Part shown: positions 1 through 10,151 of the stretch, one piece after another
Layout of the letters: every line of letters begins with the position of its first letter
How positions within the stretch are numbered: position 1 is the stretch's first letter
Assembly: GCF_009905375.1 (NCBI RefSeq)
Contig: NW_027418099.1
Span: 43,113-107,112, forward strand
Origin: Apium graveolens
Taxonomy: Eukaryota; Streptophyta; Magnoliopsida; Apiales; Apiaceae
Direction: 5' to 3'
DNA: 64,000 bases
Position numbers and translations under genes: made by a program
Notes under the pieces: model-generated
What the model saw: only the letters and a program-made list of their open reading frames with translations
What the model was told of the DNA's origin: nothing
Database searches by the model: none

Positions 1-1938
1 CCAGAAGCTACAATGCATAATATTAAGAGACAACTCAGGAAAAATTCTGATCTTGCCACAAAGATAGATGCCTTGGATACAAGGATGACAACTATGGAAG
101 CATCTCTTACAACCATTCATCTACATCAAGCTCAACAGACAGACTTGCTTCAGATACTGGTGGCTGCACAAACCTCCTCCTCTACTCAACTTGACGATAA
201 CAAAAAGGGGGAGACAGGACCAAGTGAGGGGAGAAATTGCTTAACATTCAAATCAGTAAAGTAACTGTGCTTACAATTTCTTTCACCAAGCCACTAGTTA
301 CAGACAACATTGATCTGATAAATGAAGCAGCATCCAATTTAAGAGCAACTGAAAAGGAGCAGTTGAAGTCAATCAACTGGGAGAAAATTGATAAGGACAT
401 TCAAAAGAAGTTTGGGCTAGTAAAGAAGCCAGAAAAGTCAGCCATTCATCACTCTCAAGTCAGGCAAATCTCTGTGAATGAAATGAGCATGAACTATCTG
501 GAAAGGGGACAGCCATCCTGCATCAAATCTCCAAAGGCTGAAATAATTCTGAAGCCAAGGGTAAACTATCCAAAATCATCATTAAAGAACCCTTTGGACA
601 CAGTGTATGAGACACCTAAGCCTGCTGAGAAGAAACTGTTGTTAAAATCCATTGCCTTCTACAAGGATCCAGCTGATTCAGCTTTAAAAAGAAAATTTTC
701 TAAAATTTTCAGAAATGGTAAAGAAATTTGTGTGGTGGCTGGACATACTCAATTTGCTGAAGCAAAAAGAGAAGAAAAGGCAAGATTGAAGCAAGAAAAG
801 AAACAAGCTATTCTAGATGCTAAAAAGGCTAAACAAAAGAAAGAGCAAGCTGCTATCTTGGCCAAGCTACAAGTTGTGAAACCAACACAACAAATTCCTG
901 CTCAGCCATCTGAAATCACTGAATCTCAAGATCCAAAGAAGCAAGTTGAACCACAACAGAAGAAATCTCAAAGATACAAGGAATTGGCCAAAAGAACCAA
1001 AAGGAAATTAAACTTTGTTGGTAAGGAATTGGAGGATCAGTTTCCCAAGGAATCCACTCCAACTACAACTCAAGCACCAAAACCCTAAGTGGTATTTGAA
1101 GACATTAAGGTGGTGGATCCTTACAGGAACATTCATGGTGAACCTATTGTGCCTAAGGATGAACCAATAGACTGGGAGAGCCTACCAATTCCTGACTTCA
1201 ATATGCCAATCCTTAACAAGCCAAAGAGAAGAAAGTCAACCCGAATGTTGTAGTGGATTCCGTGCCCGAATATCGGTTTTCCCGAAAAAGTAGAAACGAT
1301 CAGTCAAGAAAGTGAAGTTGTCACCTCTCAAATCCAAATCTCTAGTCAAAGCTCAATCTAAAGTCAACAAGGGAGATTACTTGTACTTATGTGACATCAA
1401 GGAATTCTCTGACCTTAACCTCTATCTAGATGAACTAGAAGAAGTTAGAGGGATTGATGCCTACAGGAATCTACCTGAAAGTTTAGTTTTCAAGTACAAG
1501 GGAAGAAAGGAGATTCAATGGCCACTTCACAAGATCCTTCAAGAAAGCTAATCTGTACTGATAAAAGTTTATTCATCTTTCAAGAAGAACTTTGGTTTCA
1601 ATGTAACTGCAAGAAGACTGGTTCTAAAGAAGATTAAAGAACTGAGGAGTATTAGAGCTAAAGATGTACTCCCAAAGACTCTAACTATTCCTTACATAGG
1701 AAGTAGAGTGCATCTAAGGCCCTACTGGCTGATGGAGTTCATGGATGACAAAGGAGTTAGAAGATTTTTCAGATTAGAAGACCAATTGAGCATCTCTGGT
1801 AATGAGAATCTTTTGGAAATGCAAGAAAAACTAAATCTCTCAGAATCTGATGAACTGGAATTCCACAGACAGCTCCAAAATCAGATAGAAGAAAACAACA
1901 GAAAGCTTGGAAAGAGATCCAGACCTTCAAGGAACTAG
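1..1938 (+). pseudogene. Element A ORF3 (env-position protein), C-terminal two-thirds, broken
   Basis: This matches the second half of ORF3 in element C. It begins with a heptad-like coiled-coil stretch at 13-264, shifts frame near 237, and continues in a lysine/glutamine-rich region to a stop at 1086-1088 where C has a sense codon. The same frame then runs to a 58-bp net insertion at 1240-1300, which moves it to another frame. The last block (1312-1938) has one nonsense codon at 1549-1551 (CAA to TAA compared with C). It holds the conserved C-terminal domain with YLYLCDIKEF, HLRPYWLMEF and GVRRFFRLEDQL. The function of ORF3 is unknown. Its position after pol is that of the env-like ORF of sireviruses, but I see no signal peptide or membrane segment. 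It is not translatable as a whole. Confidence 0.8.
1240..1300 (+). other. Small insertion in element A ORF3
   Basis: Element C reads straight through here with 3 bases where A has 61. The inserted stretch contains CCCGAA three times and is richer in G+C than its surroundings. It changes the reading frame. Its source is not recognisable. Confidence 0.6.
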
Positions 1939-2112
1939 ATAAATCTGCTCAGGCTAGAGGAGCACCTTGAAAATAAATGTGAGCTAATCTTTGTACATTT
2001 TGTTATTTGAAGCACTTTACAGTTTTATCTACTTACTTTCAAAGTTGTATTTTTCGGGTGTTTTGTTATAATCAAGTTTCTCTTAATTTATGGCTACAAT
2101 TTCAGTAGACAT

Positions 2113-2126
2113 AAATTGGGGGAGAT
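2113..2126 (+). other. Polypurine tract of element A
   Basis: The sequence AAATTGGGGGAGAT ends exactly where the LTR starts. Element C has the identical tract at 22121-22134. In LTR retrotransposons it primes plus-strand DNA synthesis. Confidence 0.85.
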
Positions 2127-2202
2127 TGTTGTGGATATGTTGTAAACTTGATGATTTCATTAACAAAACACCTTAGTAGATTTTACTTAGTGAAAAATGT
2201 AG

Positions 2203-2586
2203 CACTCGACGGATAAGAATTTTAGTCCCGACGGATGACTCAATATAGTCCTGATGGATGATGATTTATTATCCATCGAGTGAGTAGCTTGTGTAACAAT
2301 AAGTCTGTAGCACATTTCTGCATACACATTATTTAGATTCTGTAGTAGTACTCAAGTCATGTTGATTTTAACTAGATATGCAGAATTGGAAGATTAATTG
2401 TACATAGATGATGTCTTGTAATTCTGCATAAATGAAATGAAGTCGTGCCAGATAGCTACCCGACGGATAAACAACAATGCCACTCGACGGATGCTCAACA
2501 AGGCAACCCGATGGATGATAATGAACCCGACGGATAAAGCATTCAAACCTCTGTTGACAGTGACAACACAGTCACATGCGTCGAGT
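2203..2586. repeat. CGACGGATGA motif cluster in the LTR of element A
   Basis: About nine imperfect copies of YCGACGGATRA or its reverse complement lie here, for example near 2205, 2227, 2271 (inverted, TATCCATCGAG), 2458, 2482, 2509 and 2526. Spacing is irregular. The first copy and the inverted copy near 2271 could pair as a stem. Confidence 0.8.
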
Positions 2587-2813
2587 ATATGCAAATGGAA
2601 TGTGGAAGCCTATTCAACTGGGTTTTAGAGAACAAAGAAGCATTGTCATTTCCATGCTATTAGGAAGATATTCGAAGATGCTGGAATAGAGTAATGAAGG
2701 AGCATAGTATTAGACTTGATAGTTTTTTTTATTTTCTTGTCTTATTACTTTGTAATCTTGGTGTTATATAAACCAAGAAGTAGCAAACAAGAACACTAAC
2801 AATTGAGCAAGAT

Positions 2814-2818
2814 TATTA
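2814..2818. other. Target-site duplication of element B, left copy (TATTA)
   Basis: TATTA directly precedes the left LTR of B and is repeated at 30314-30318 directly after the right LTR. Ty1-copia integrases make 5-bp duplications. Confidence 0.9.
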
Positions 2819-3424
2819 TGTTAGGTCACACACACTGTAGAGGGGGTTGAATACAGTGTATAGCACAATCAAATCGAATTCTAATAACACAAGTAACAGA
2901 AAACAAACTTTATTCAAAGCAATAAACTCTGTTACAGTATGGAACTGTCCTCTCTCAGTGATGAACAAATATCACGAGAGCTGCTAGGGTTATAATTAAT
3001 AATATTCTCGATAACCATAACACTTATAGTGTAAACCCTATGTCTGTGTTTATATACTACACAGTTACAAGATAATCATTAACTGATATGGAATATAATT
3101 CTGCTTCCTAAAATATATCAATCAGATATCTTTTCTTCCAAGTATTCTATTCTTCATAGAATTCCTTCTTCATGCATATCTCTTCTTATGTTTGTCTTGA
3201 TCTTCTTTTCCTTTCAATCAGCCGCCTTCCTTATCTGAACGTTTCCTTTAAGTCCTGATATTATCTTCTGATAAATATCTCCTGAACCTTAAGTACTGAT
3301 AACTTAAGTTCTGACTTCAGTATAAGTGCTGATTTTAGTTAAGTACTGATTTGTCCTGTTTAAGTAAGATCTGAAAACTAAACATAAATCATATTAGTCA
3401 TGACATTATCAAATATATCTAACA
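2819..3424 (-). repeat. 3' LTR of element B
   Basis: The plus strand reads TGTTAGGTC at the left and ATATCTAACA at the right. It aligns end to end with 29708-30313. On the minus strand a TATATAAA box lies at 3049-3056. Five copies of the B motif (AAGTNCTGAT on the plus strand) lie at 3250-3350. Confidence 0.93.
3250..3350. repeat. AAGTNCTGAT motif cluster in the LTR of element B
   Basis: Copies lie at 3250-3259 (AAGTCCTGAT), 3291-3300 and 3341-3350 (AAGTACTGAT), 3306-3315 (AAGTTCTGAC) and 3324-3333 (AAGTGCTGAT). The same series is in the right LTR at about 30139-30239. The motif recurs elsewhere in B in both orientations. Confidence 0.85.
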
Positions 3425-3440
3425 ATCTCCCCCAACTTGT
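3425..3440 (-). other. Polypurine tract of element B
   Basis: On the minus strand the sequence AAGTTGGGGGAGAT abuts the LTR start TGTTAGAT. It closely resembles the tract of A and C and supports a common lineage. Confidence 0.85.
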
Positions 3441-3627
3441 AAATTAGCATAATATACAAGTTTAACATATATTTGATGATGTCAAAAATATTAAGTACAA
3501 ATGCATGAGAATTTGACTAGATAACTACAACTTACAGTCCTTAAAGCTTTACCAATTTTAGCTACTGATAACAACTTCAGTCTGTATTCATATCAGAATT
3601 TGAGCAGTTGTAGATCTTGACTTGGCT

Positions 3628-4461
3628 TCACTTTCTGATCTCTCTGATGTCAGGAGTTGTTCTGAGATAGTTCTTTAACAAACATCTCTCAGCATATCTG
3701 AGTTCATCAATCATCCTCCTTTTAGCATCTTTAAGTTCTGCAGAATCTTCACCAGTTTGAAAGATAGCAGCCCTGAGATTATTAATTCTAGCTTTCCTTA
3801 TGTCCTGATCCAGTATGATCAAATACACCTCGTCAGACTCAAGATTGAATTCTACAGCCTTATAACCCAGAAAGGTAGTTATAATCTTAGCAGAGTTAGG
3901 CTTCATCTCAACAATATCACCCTTGTGATCTCTGTACCTTGAAAGATATGTACTGTCAGACTTTACATAATAAAGCCTTTTCTGTCTCTGAATTTGATTC
4001 TTCAAATAGTTTGCAGCACTTTCTGTTATTCTGTCATTCACTTGAAGTAAGAATAATACATGTTCCAATTCTTCAAAATACTTCAGTGGAATAGCATTTT
4101 CCCTTATATGATAAACCCTACCATCTGTCATGAAATACAACAAGATGTGTTATTTCAAGTAGGTATGGTAAACCATCTGTACAGATTCTAGTTGATTCAA
4201 TCTTTCAGGAGTTTCTCTAATACCTGGTTCACTTAAGGAAGTTGGATCATTGGTTGTGTTCTGTACTCTTCTTTCATCAGCACTACCCAATCCAGATTTA
4301 TCTCTTGCTTCCTTTCCAGTAACCACTCTTGCTTCAAAACCACTTAATGCAGTCTTCAAAGGTTGAGTCTGTTTGGCTTTGGTGAATCCTGGTAGGAGTA
4401 ACTTTGAAGGTTTAACATGAGCAATGTCAGAGGTTTCCTTTTCCTTATCTTCTGATATCAA
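3628..4461 (-). pseudogene. Element B ORF3, C-terminal block
   Basis: Two open stretches, 4461-4150 and 4143-3628, lie in one frame separated by a single TAA (4147-4149). A frame change separates them from the 4478-6130 block upstream. The last ~170 codons hold GRVYHIRENAIPLKYFEELE followed by an alpha-helical, charge-rich tail with KNQIQRQKRL. The spacing of these residues resembles the C-terminus of ORF3 in A, C and E (GVRRFFRLEDQL, then LQNQIEENNRKL), although overall identity is low. I infer a shared but diverged terminal domain. The function is unknown. Confidence 0.7.
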
Positions 4462-4477
4462 GTCAACTTGAGCTATG

Positions 4478-6651
4478 TCAGAGGTTACTTGCTTCTTTGT
4501 AATATCTAACTATATCTTGACTCTGAACAACTTGAGCCATGTCAGAGGTTGTCTTAGAAATCTTCCTTGAAGTCAGAGTAAGATCAGCATTTTCAACAGT
4601 AATTTCTTTATCCACAGGAGGCACATAAACCTTTATAGGTTCACCAACTTTTTCTTTGCCCTTGGACCTTGGATCTATCTGCAATTGTGATTTGACCTTG
4701 GTTGCTTCAGGATTTGTCCTTTCTTTTATCACAATGCCTTTGGCCTTAGGAAGTTTCTTTTTACCAACAGAAGCATCAAATTTAGAATTGACTTTTTCTG
4801 ACTTAAGTCTAGCTTCTTCTTCCATTAGACTCTCAAAGTCCATTCCTGGATTTTCCTTAAGAAATAACTGTCTTGATATTTCTTCATCAAGATACAAAAG
4901 TTCATCCGAACTTATCCTTTTACTAGTATCAGAAGTAATTCTTTTTCCAGTATTAGAACTTGTTCTATGACCTGTAGCTTCAGCTCTTCTTGATGAAAAA
5001 CCACTACCTTGACCATGACCTCCACCCATTCCAGAGTTTCCCTGGTCATCTTTTTCATCATCCTTCCCCTTCAGTGTCTTAACAGTTTTGCATTTGGACT
5101 TAATTACCTTCTCCCCCTTTTTGGCATCAGCAGGTAAGAGAAGAGAGACAAGCAATTCCACTGAGGATTGGATTTCATCGAGTTGAGATTGCTGAGAAGC
5201 TTGATTTTTCAAAATATCATCAATCTGAGATTGTTGCTTCTCTTGGGTCTTCTCAATGTAAGCAACTCTGTCAAAGGTAGGTTGAAAGAAAGTTTTGTTG
5301 TCAATTTTCTTAATCGTTTCTTGTTTGAGCAATTCTTCCTGAATTTTATGTAACTCTGCATGAGTTGTTGAATGTAGACCTTGCAGATATCTAGTACTCA
5401 ATGCAGTGACTCGAAGCTGTGTCTTGAAATCATCAGTAATTAGCATCTCATCAGCTTTCGCCAAGTGCTCAGCAAGAATTTTTTCAAATGGAACAAAGGT
5501 AACTGTGTTCCATTCCTTAGTCCACTCCTGTCCTCTAGGAGTTTTACTCCAAGGTACTGGTGCTTCCCCTTGAACAAACTTCTTGACTAGTTCAGATTTA
5601 AAAATAGTTTGTTGAGGTGCATGTCCTGAAGGACCAGCTTCATCAACATCTGTATTTATAGCAGCATCACCAGTATCAGCAGCATTTGCAGCATCAGAAC
5701 TGACAGAATCAGCATCTTCTGTTAAAAGAACAGTATGAGAAGCAATTGAGACTTCAACATCCTCCTCTAAGTTCTGATCTGCTTCCAAGTTCTGATCAAC
5801 ATCAATAGTCTGATGCTCACCTATATTCTGATCATCAACATCTAGATGCAGAGAAGGTGTTGCAGACAATTCTAGAGTTTCATTAGCATCAGTAAGTGGT
5901 GTTGTTGATGTATTTATTTCTGTTGGAGCTTCTAAATAGAGAACCTCAGGCACAACTAGATTGTAAATATCAATTTCAGCACTTGTGCCTGGGTCTTCAG
6001 TAGATACTGGTTCATGTACAGGAGACACAGGTGGTGGAGATGCTTTATCTGTGGCAGTAGCTTCATGAGTTGGTGACAATGAAGATGGAGATGCAGTAGC
6101 TCCAGCAAATTCTGGCTCTTTTAAGATCAAAGATTCCTGATCTCCTTCCTTAGCTGCTGCTTCCTCATCATCTGAAGCTGGCCTGTGAGCTCTCTATTTC
6201 TTTCTTTTCTTTGAAGGTGTAGATTCCTTGGGAGTTTCAGCATAAGACATTCTTCTAAGCCTTTTGAGAAGCTTAGATCCCCCAATTCCAGTATCCTTCT
6301 GAGAAGAGACCTTCTCAGCTTCTTGTATAACAGGTTCTGATACAGGAACCTGTTCCTCACTATCTGACTCATCTCTCAGAATAAACTTCCTTCTCTTCTG
6401 TGTTGTCTGAGGTACAGTCTTTGTCCTCTTGGGCTTGAAGATGAAGGCTTCACAGTATGTGCTGATGATGAAGGTTGAGGCAGCTGTGAAGTTTCGAGAT
6501 ATGTTCTGATATAAGGTTGAGTAGATTGAGGTGTATGTGTGGTGTGTTCTGATGGTTGTTGAGTTGTCTAGGTGGTGGTGGTGGGTTGTACATCAGGGTA
6601 AACAGATCTGTAGGTTAGAGGATTAGCATTTACTAAGATCTGTTTTATAGA
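4478..6651 (-). pseudogene. Element B ORF3, middle: Ser/Ala/Glu-rich linker and coiled coil
   Basis: The main open stretch is 6130-4478 (550 codons). It continues upstream in the same frame to a stop near 6194, and 6651-6196 is decayed with several stops. The first ~170 residues are acidic and low complexity and include EDQNLEADQNLEED, encoded by copies of the B DNA motif. Then come a globular stretch with PWSKTPRGQEWTKEW, a probable coiled coil (QQSQIDDILKNQASQQSQLD) and a lysine-rich region. ORF3 of C likewise has a motif-encoding linker before a coiled coil. A small opposite-frame ORF at 6372-6127 is a shadow. The role is unknown. Confidence 0.7.
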
Positions 6652-7419
6652 CTAAGGTATCTGTAAGGGTCTAACCACCTTTTTCTTAAGGTCAGCATTT
6701 ACCAAGTCATTAAAAGCACGTTTTGCAAGTTTAAAAGGTGGAAATAAAGAACTGGATGGTTGGGGTTCATTAGCACAACAAAAGGTATATATAAGCTGAC
6801 AAAATCTAGCAAAGTAAACTATATTTCTATCCTCTGTCATCCTATCCCCAATAAAGCCTAGCACAACACTTGCAAAATCAAAATGAGTTTGGTGAATAAT
6901 AGCATACCCGATGTGCTGACTCATGATTGGAATGGCATCAAAGTTGGAACACTTATTGCCAAATGCTTTAGTGATGCAGTCGAAGAAAAAGCTCCATTCC
7001 TTTCTGATATGAGCTCGTTTCAACTGTCCAAGCTTGGCCAAACTCTTCTCATACCCCAAATTGGCCATGAGCTACTGTAGAACTGGTTCCTCCGGTGTTG
7101 AGAAAATGCAGCCTTCTGGTAAGTGTAGAGCTTTACGAACTGCTCCAAGAGTTACCACATGCTCAACATCATTGACTTCGAAAATAATACTTGTAGTACC
7201 AGTAGCACCACCATTGTCAAAATGCCCAGTCCGCCAAAACATCAGAACTTGATGGCTGGAAATGACTTGAGGCTGGGTTAGTGCATACCCAATTTCACTG
7301 TATGCTAGAAGATCTTGCACAAAGTGCAACTCAGATGGAGCTTCATCAGGATTTAATATTGCAGCATAGTTGTTGGGAACGAACTTGGCTCCATCTATGA
7401 TGAAATCCTTAGGTGCCAT
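6652..7419 (-). pseudogene. Element B ORF3, N-terminal conserved domain, one stop
   Basis: The start ATG at 7417-7419 opens MAPKDFIIDGAKFVPNN. The frame runs to a TAG near 7072 and continues unbroken to 6652, giving about 255 codons with one nonsense codon. It contains IRKEWSFFFDCITKAFGNK and VYFARFCQLIYTF. The ORF3 N-terminus of element C has matching patterns (LRKEWSFMCDVVTKVFSGK, VYYARFFMILANHL), so this domain is shared by two clearly diverged elements. It is not Gag, protease, integrase, RT or RNase H. No transmembrane segment is obvious. It may be a plant-retrotransposon-specific fold. Confidence 0.75.
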
Positions 7420-8061
7420 AAGAAAAATTGAGAATTAAGGTTGCCTGTAAGGTGTTTGATAAAATGTCTGTATGAAAAACAACGTCAGGAGATGAGAGAG
7501 AATAGAAGTAAGGAAAGGTAAAGTGTGAAAGTAAATAAAAGATTTTACAATCTTCTCTCTCGTTTACTTATACATGGTAGAAAAAGTAACCGTTGGACAC
7601 CTGTCAGACATGCAGCAGTAAAGAATAATTAATGGGCACGGGAAAGCAGTAATCATTACTTATCCCATGCAGTTTTTCAAGGAAAAACCGTTCCACTTAC
7701 CAAGTAATCCCATTAATCAAGGTAATTCAGTTTTAATTTAAAATTTAAACTGTTCCCACTTATTAAATCATTTTTACTACGAAACCAATATTCTGTAAAA
7801 ATACATCAGGTGAGAGAATGACCAAAAAAATAAATCAAGGAATCAGGTACTGCCACGTCAGAATCAAAACTTGATTTGTATCAGTAATAAAATGGTCATC
7901 AGAATATGGATAAATCAGGATTTAAAAATGTATCAGAATTTCAAACAACTCAGACACAACATCTTGCAAAAATATAAAAATTCCATTAATATATTAAGAG
8001 AATACATTCATGAAATTGAAATTACAGCACAAGATTACAAGAGTGTCCTAAGCTACAAGGC

Positions 8062-8283
8062 CTATTTCTTCTTCCTACTCTCTACAAACTGAATAGCGAG
8101 ATGAATGATTCGCTCCTGTTGTCGAAGAGCTTCCATCCGTGCTTCTTCCAATCGCTCAACATGGCGATGGTAATCCATATAGAAGAACAAGAGGCCTGTC
8201 AGAACCTCTTGGGGAACAGAGTCCCAAACATTATCGGGAATAGCAGTAACATGCCATTTCTGCTGCCACTATGGACAGCTCAT
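8062..8283 (-). pseudogene. Small ORF in the pol-ORF3 spacer of element B
   Basis: From an ATG at 8281-8283 a 73-codon frame runs to TAG at 8062-8064, broken only by a TAG at codon 5. The downstream part looks protein-like: a hydrophobic/acidic start (IPDNVWDSVPQEVLTGLLFF) followed by a strongly helical stretch rich in Arg, Glu and Gln and a basic end (ESRKKK). I recognise no family. It could be a decayed accessory ORF or chance coding. No counterpart was found in the spacer of C. Confidence 0.35.
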
Positions 8284-8681
8284 GGTGAGAGAGAAAGTAT
8301 CATAGTTTAGAGCTAAGTTGTAGTTCACCATGATTGTGATGATAGAGAAATAGATGAGATTGAGAGCTTGAGAGTTTGAGAGAAAATGAGAGATGTACTG
8401 ACTGGAGTGAAGTGTTGGTTTATATAGGCAATGGAATGCCAGGAGACGCAAGGAAAATTTAATGCTGACAGGTAGAATTCGTCTCCCTAGACTGAGGAGA
8501 ACAAAAACAGCCACTGGAAGTGTAAAACAGGGTTTAATGCGCACAAGAAACAAGTAAATATTACTGTGCATGGACGTGTACCACTAACCCTAATTGTATT
8601 AACTGTCAATATTCCACTCAAACATAGTCTGATTTAAAATAAGACTGTTTCAGATTTTAACCACAAATAAGTCAAGTAAAG

Positions 8682-8860
8682 AATCAGAATTTAATATCAG
8701 CACTTAGACTTATATCAGAACTTAACAGTCATCAGAACATAATTCTTAACTCGAAAAGTTGAATGGCTATTTCTGTAATTCTTCACACAAATTCGGATTT
8801 CGATTCTTCAGAACTTAATCATCAGAACTTCCATCAGAACCTGTCCTCAGAATTTATGCA
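8682..8860. repeat. ATCAGAACTT motif cluster in the spacer of element B
   Basis: At least six close copies of ATCAGAACTT or ATCAGNACTT lie here on the plus strand, the opposite orientation to those in the LTR. Together with the LTR copies they give B inverted pairs of its own motif. Confidence 0.75.
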
Positions 8861-9166
8861 ATCTGACACATAAACTGTTCATCTAAAACAACATTGATCA
8901 CCACAGTAATTGTTATCATTCATATGGAGTGTAAGTGTGTGCATTAAGCTAAATATCAGACAAAGATTAAAGTCTGATTCACTTCAGTACATCTTAGAAA
9001 TAAGGCATAACTAAGAACTTTACTTAAAATCTGTCATTATTTTGAAGCCTACTATTGAATGAGTTCATGCATGAGTCCACCTCAACTGTGTTGTGCATAT
9101 GTTGTGTACTTGATGATTTTATAAACAAAATATCTAAGTAGATTTTACTTAGTGAAATTATGCAGC

Positions 9167-9581
9167 ACTCGACGGATAAGAATTATAGTCCCGACGGATG
9201 ATTAACTTATTATCCATCGAGTGAGTAGCTTATGTAATAATAAGTTTGTAGCACAGTTATGTATGCACCTTTGTATAGAATCTGTAGTAGCATATAAGTC
9301 ATGTTGACTTTAACTAGATATGCAGAATAGGTTTATTAATTGTACATAATTGATGTCTTGTAATTCTGTATAAGTGATATAGAGTCAAGTGCCAAAATAG
9401 CTACCGACGGATGATTAACAAATCCATCGACAGATGATCAAATGACTATCAACGGATGTTTAATATAGCAGTCGACAGATGATCAATTAAATCATCAACG
9501 GATATTCTGAAAGTCGACGGATGATCATATGAAGAATTCAAACAGCAGTTGAACAGTGAAAGCTGACACACAGCCGTCGAG
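9167..9581. repeat. CGACGGATGA motif cluster in the 5' LTR of element C
   Basis: About ten copies (CTCGACGGATAA, CCCGACGGATGA, ACCGACGGATGA, TCAACGGATG and others) lie between the LTR start and the TATA box. The copy near 9168 and the inverted TATCCATCGAG near 9211 form a potential hairpin. The corresponding cluster of the second LTR is at 22213-22650. Confidence 0.85.
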
Positions 9582-9700
9582 ATGTATACAAACACACTGT
9601 GGAAGCCCATTAACTGGGTAATAGAGGACGAAAAGCAGCAAAGCTTAAGACTGTTAGATTTTATATTTGTTCAGTCTTTTTGACTTTGTAATCTTGGTAT

Positions 9701-9708
9701 TATATAAA
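9701..9708 (+). promoter_or_regulatory. TATA box in the 5' LTR of element C
   Basis: TATATAAA sits about 610 bp into the LTR, downstream of the motif cluster. The same box occurs at 22770-22777 in the second LTR and at 2765-2772 in A. It probably marks the U3/R boundary of the element's promoter. Activity is inferred from position only. Confidence 0.6.
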
Positions 9709-10092
9709 CCAAGAGTGTAGCAAATAGAAAAATAACTAAGATAGCCGAGAAACACAAAAACAGAGAAATCTTTGTAAGCAGAATCTTTAGCATTTCCTGT
9801 ATTTCTCAGTAGTTCCATTTGTAAGCAGCTGTGAATATTTCTGCACACAGAGTCCTCTCGATATATTATATATATCTCTGGTGGAATTGTTTAAATCCAC
9901 CAGAAAGTTTTTAAAGACTCTTGTTTTTAATTACTTATGTTTTGATTCAATTAAGTTTACATTCCGCATTGTGCTAATCAAAACAAATATATCTATAATC
10001 GAGTTGAACATTTTTATTTCAAGAAAAAGGTTCAAGAATTCCATTCAACCCCCCTTATGTAATTCTTGCTACATTGTTAAGGGACTAATAAT

Positions 10093-10104
10093 TGGTATCA
10101 GAGC
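10093..10104 (+). other. Primer-binding site of element C (initiator Met-tRNA)
   Basis: TGGTATCAGAGC lies two bases after the LTR and matches the complement of the 3' end of plant initiator Met-tRNA, the usual primer of copia elements. Confidence 0.9.
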
Positions 10105-10151
10105 AAGCTCTTAATCTACAAAGAGTTTAAAGATCAAAACAATTCAGCAAG

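Larger units (their letters stand above)
1..2818 (+). mobile_element. Element A, left part: Sirevirus-type Ty1-copia, 3' end
   Basis: This is the 3' end of a plus-strand copia element whose 5' part lies outside the window. It contains a decayed ORF3, a polypurine tract and the first 692 bp of the 3' LTR. Element B then interrupts it, and the rest of the LTR is at 30319-30656. Sequence and protein similarity to element C (ORF3, PPT, LTR and the CGACGGATGA motif) show that A and C belong to the same family. Assignment to the Sirevirus/Maximus lineage rests on the extra ORF after pol and on the Gag-pol of C, because A itself has no pol in the window. Confidence 0.9.
2127..2818 (+). repeat. 3' LTR of element A, left part
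   Basis: The LTR starts TGTTGTG directly after the polypurine tract and aligns with both LTRs of C. A TATATAAA box lies at 2765-2772. Copies of the CGACGGAT motif occur in it. The LTR is cut at 2818 by the insertion of element B and continues at 30319. Joined, it would be about 1030 bp, against 1002 and 1025 bp for C. Confidence 0.9.
7420..9088 (-). other. Element B spacer between pol and ORF3, part proximal to ORF3
   Basis: This is AT-rich sequence of B. It is joined through the C insertion to 23356-23947. It contains the possible leader and promoter of ORF3, a small broken ORF at 8062-8283, and a cluster of ATCAGAACTT motifs at 8682-8860. I see no other gene. Confidence 0.7.
9089..10090 (+). 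repeat. 5' LTR of element C
   Basis: It starts TGTTGTGCATATG and ends GGGACTAATA two bases before the primer-binding site. It aligns with 22135-23159, which has an extra ~23 bp from a local duplication of a motif copy, and with the split LTR of A. By eye I count roughly 20 single-base differences from the 3' LTR. Confidence 0.92.

Noticed and set aside
6127..6372. 81-aa minus-strand ORF
   Set aside because: Another minus-strand frame over the same bases gives the Glu/Ser-rich continuation of ORF3 of B, so this is a shadow.
7420..7620. Host gene fragment captured between pol and ORF3 of B
   Set aside because: The sequence reads as an AT-rich leader before the ORF3 ATG, with no domain or exon-like structure.
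8269..8571. 100-aa minus-strand ORF
   Set aside because: It overlaps the start of the small ORF at 8062-8283 and its leader; the composition looks like AT-rich non-coding sequence with no recognisable domain.
9167..9581. CRISPR-like array
   Set aside because: The repeats are ~10 bp, irregularly spaced, in both orientations, and inside plant LTRs; there are no uniform repeats or spacers and no cas genes.
9654..9848. Minus-strand ORF repeated at 22723-22917, and plus-strand ORF 9881-10114 repeated at 22950-23183
   Set aside because: These lie within the LTRs of C around the TATA box and the R/U5 region, with no protein-like features.
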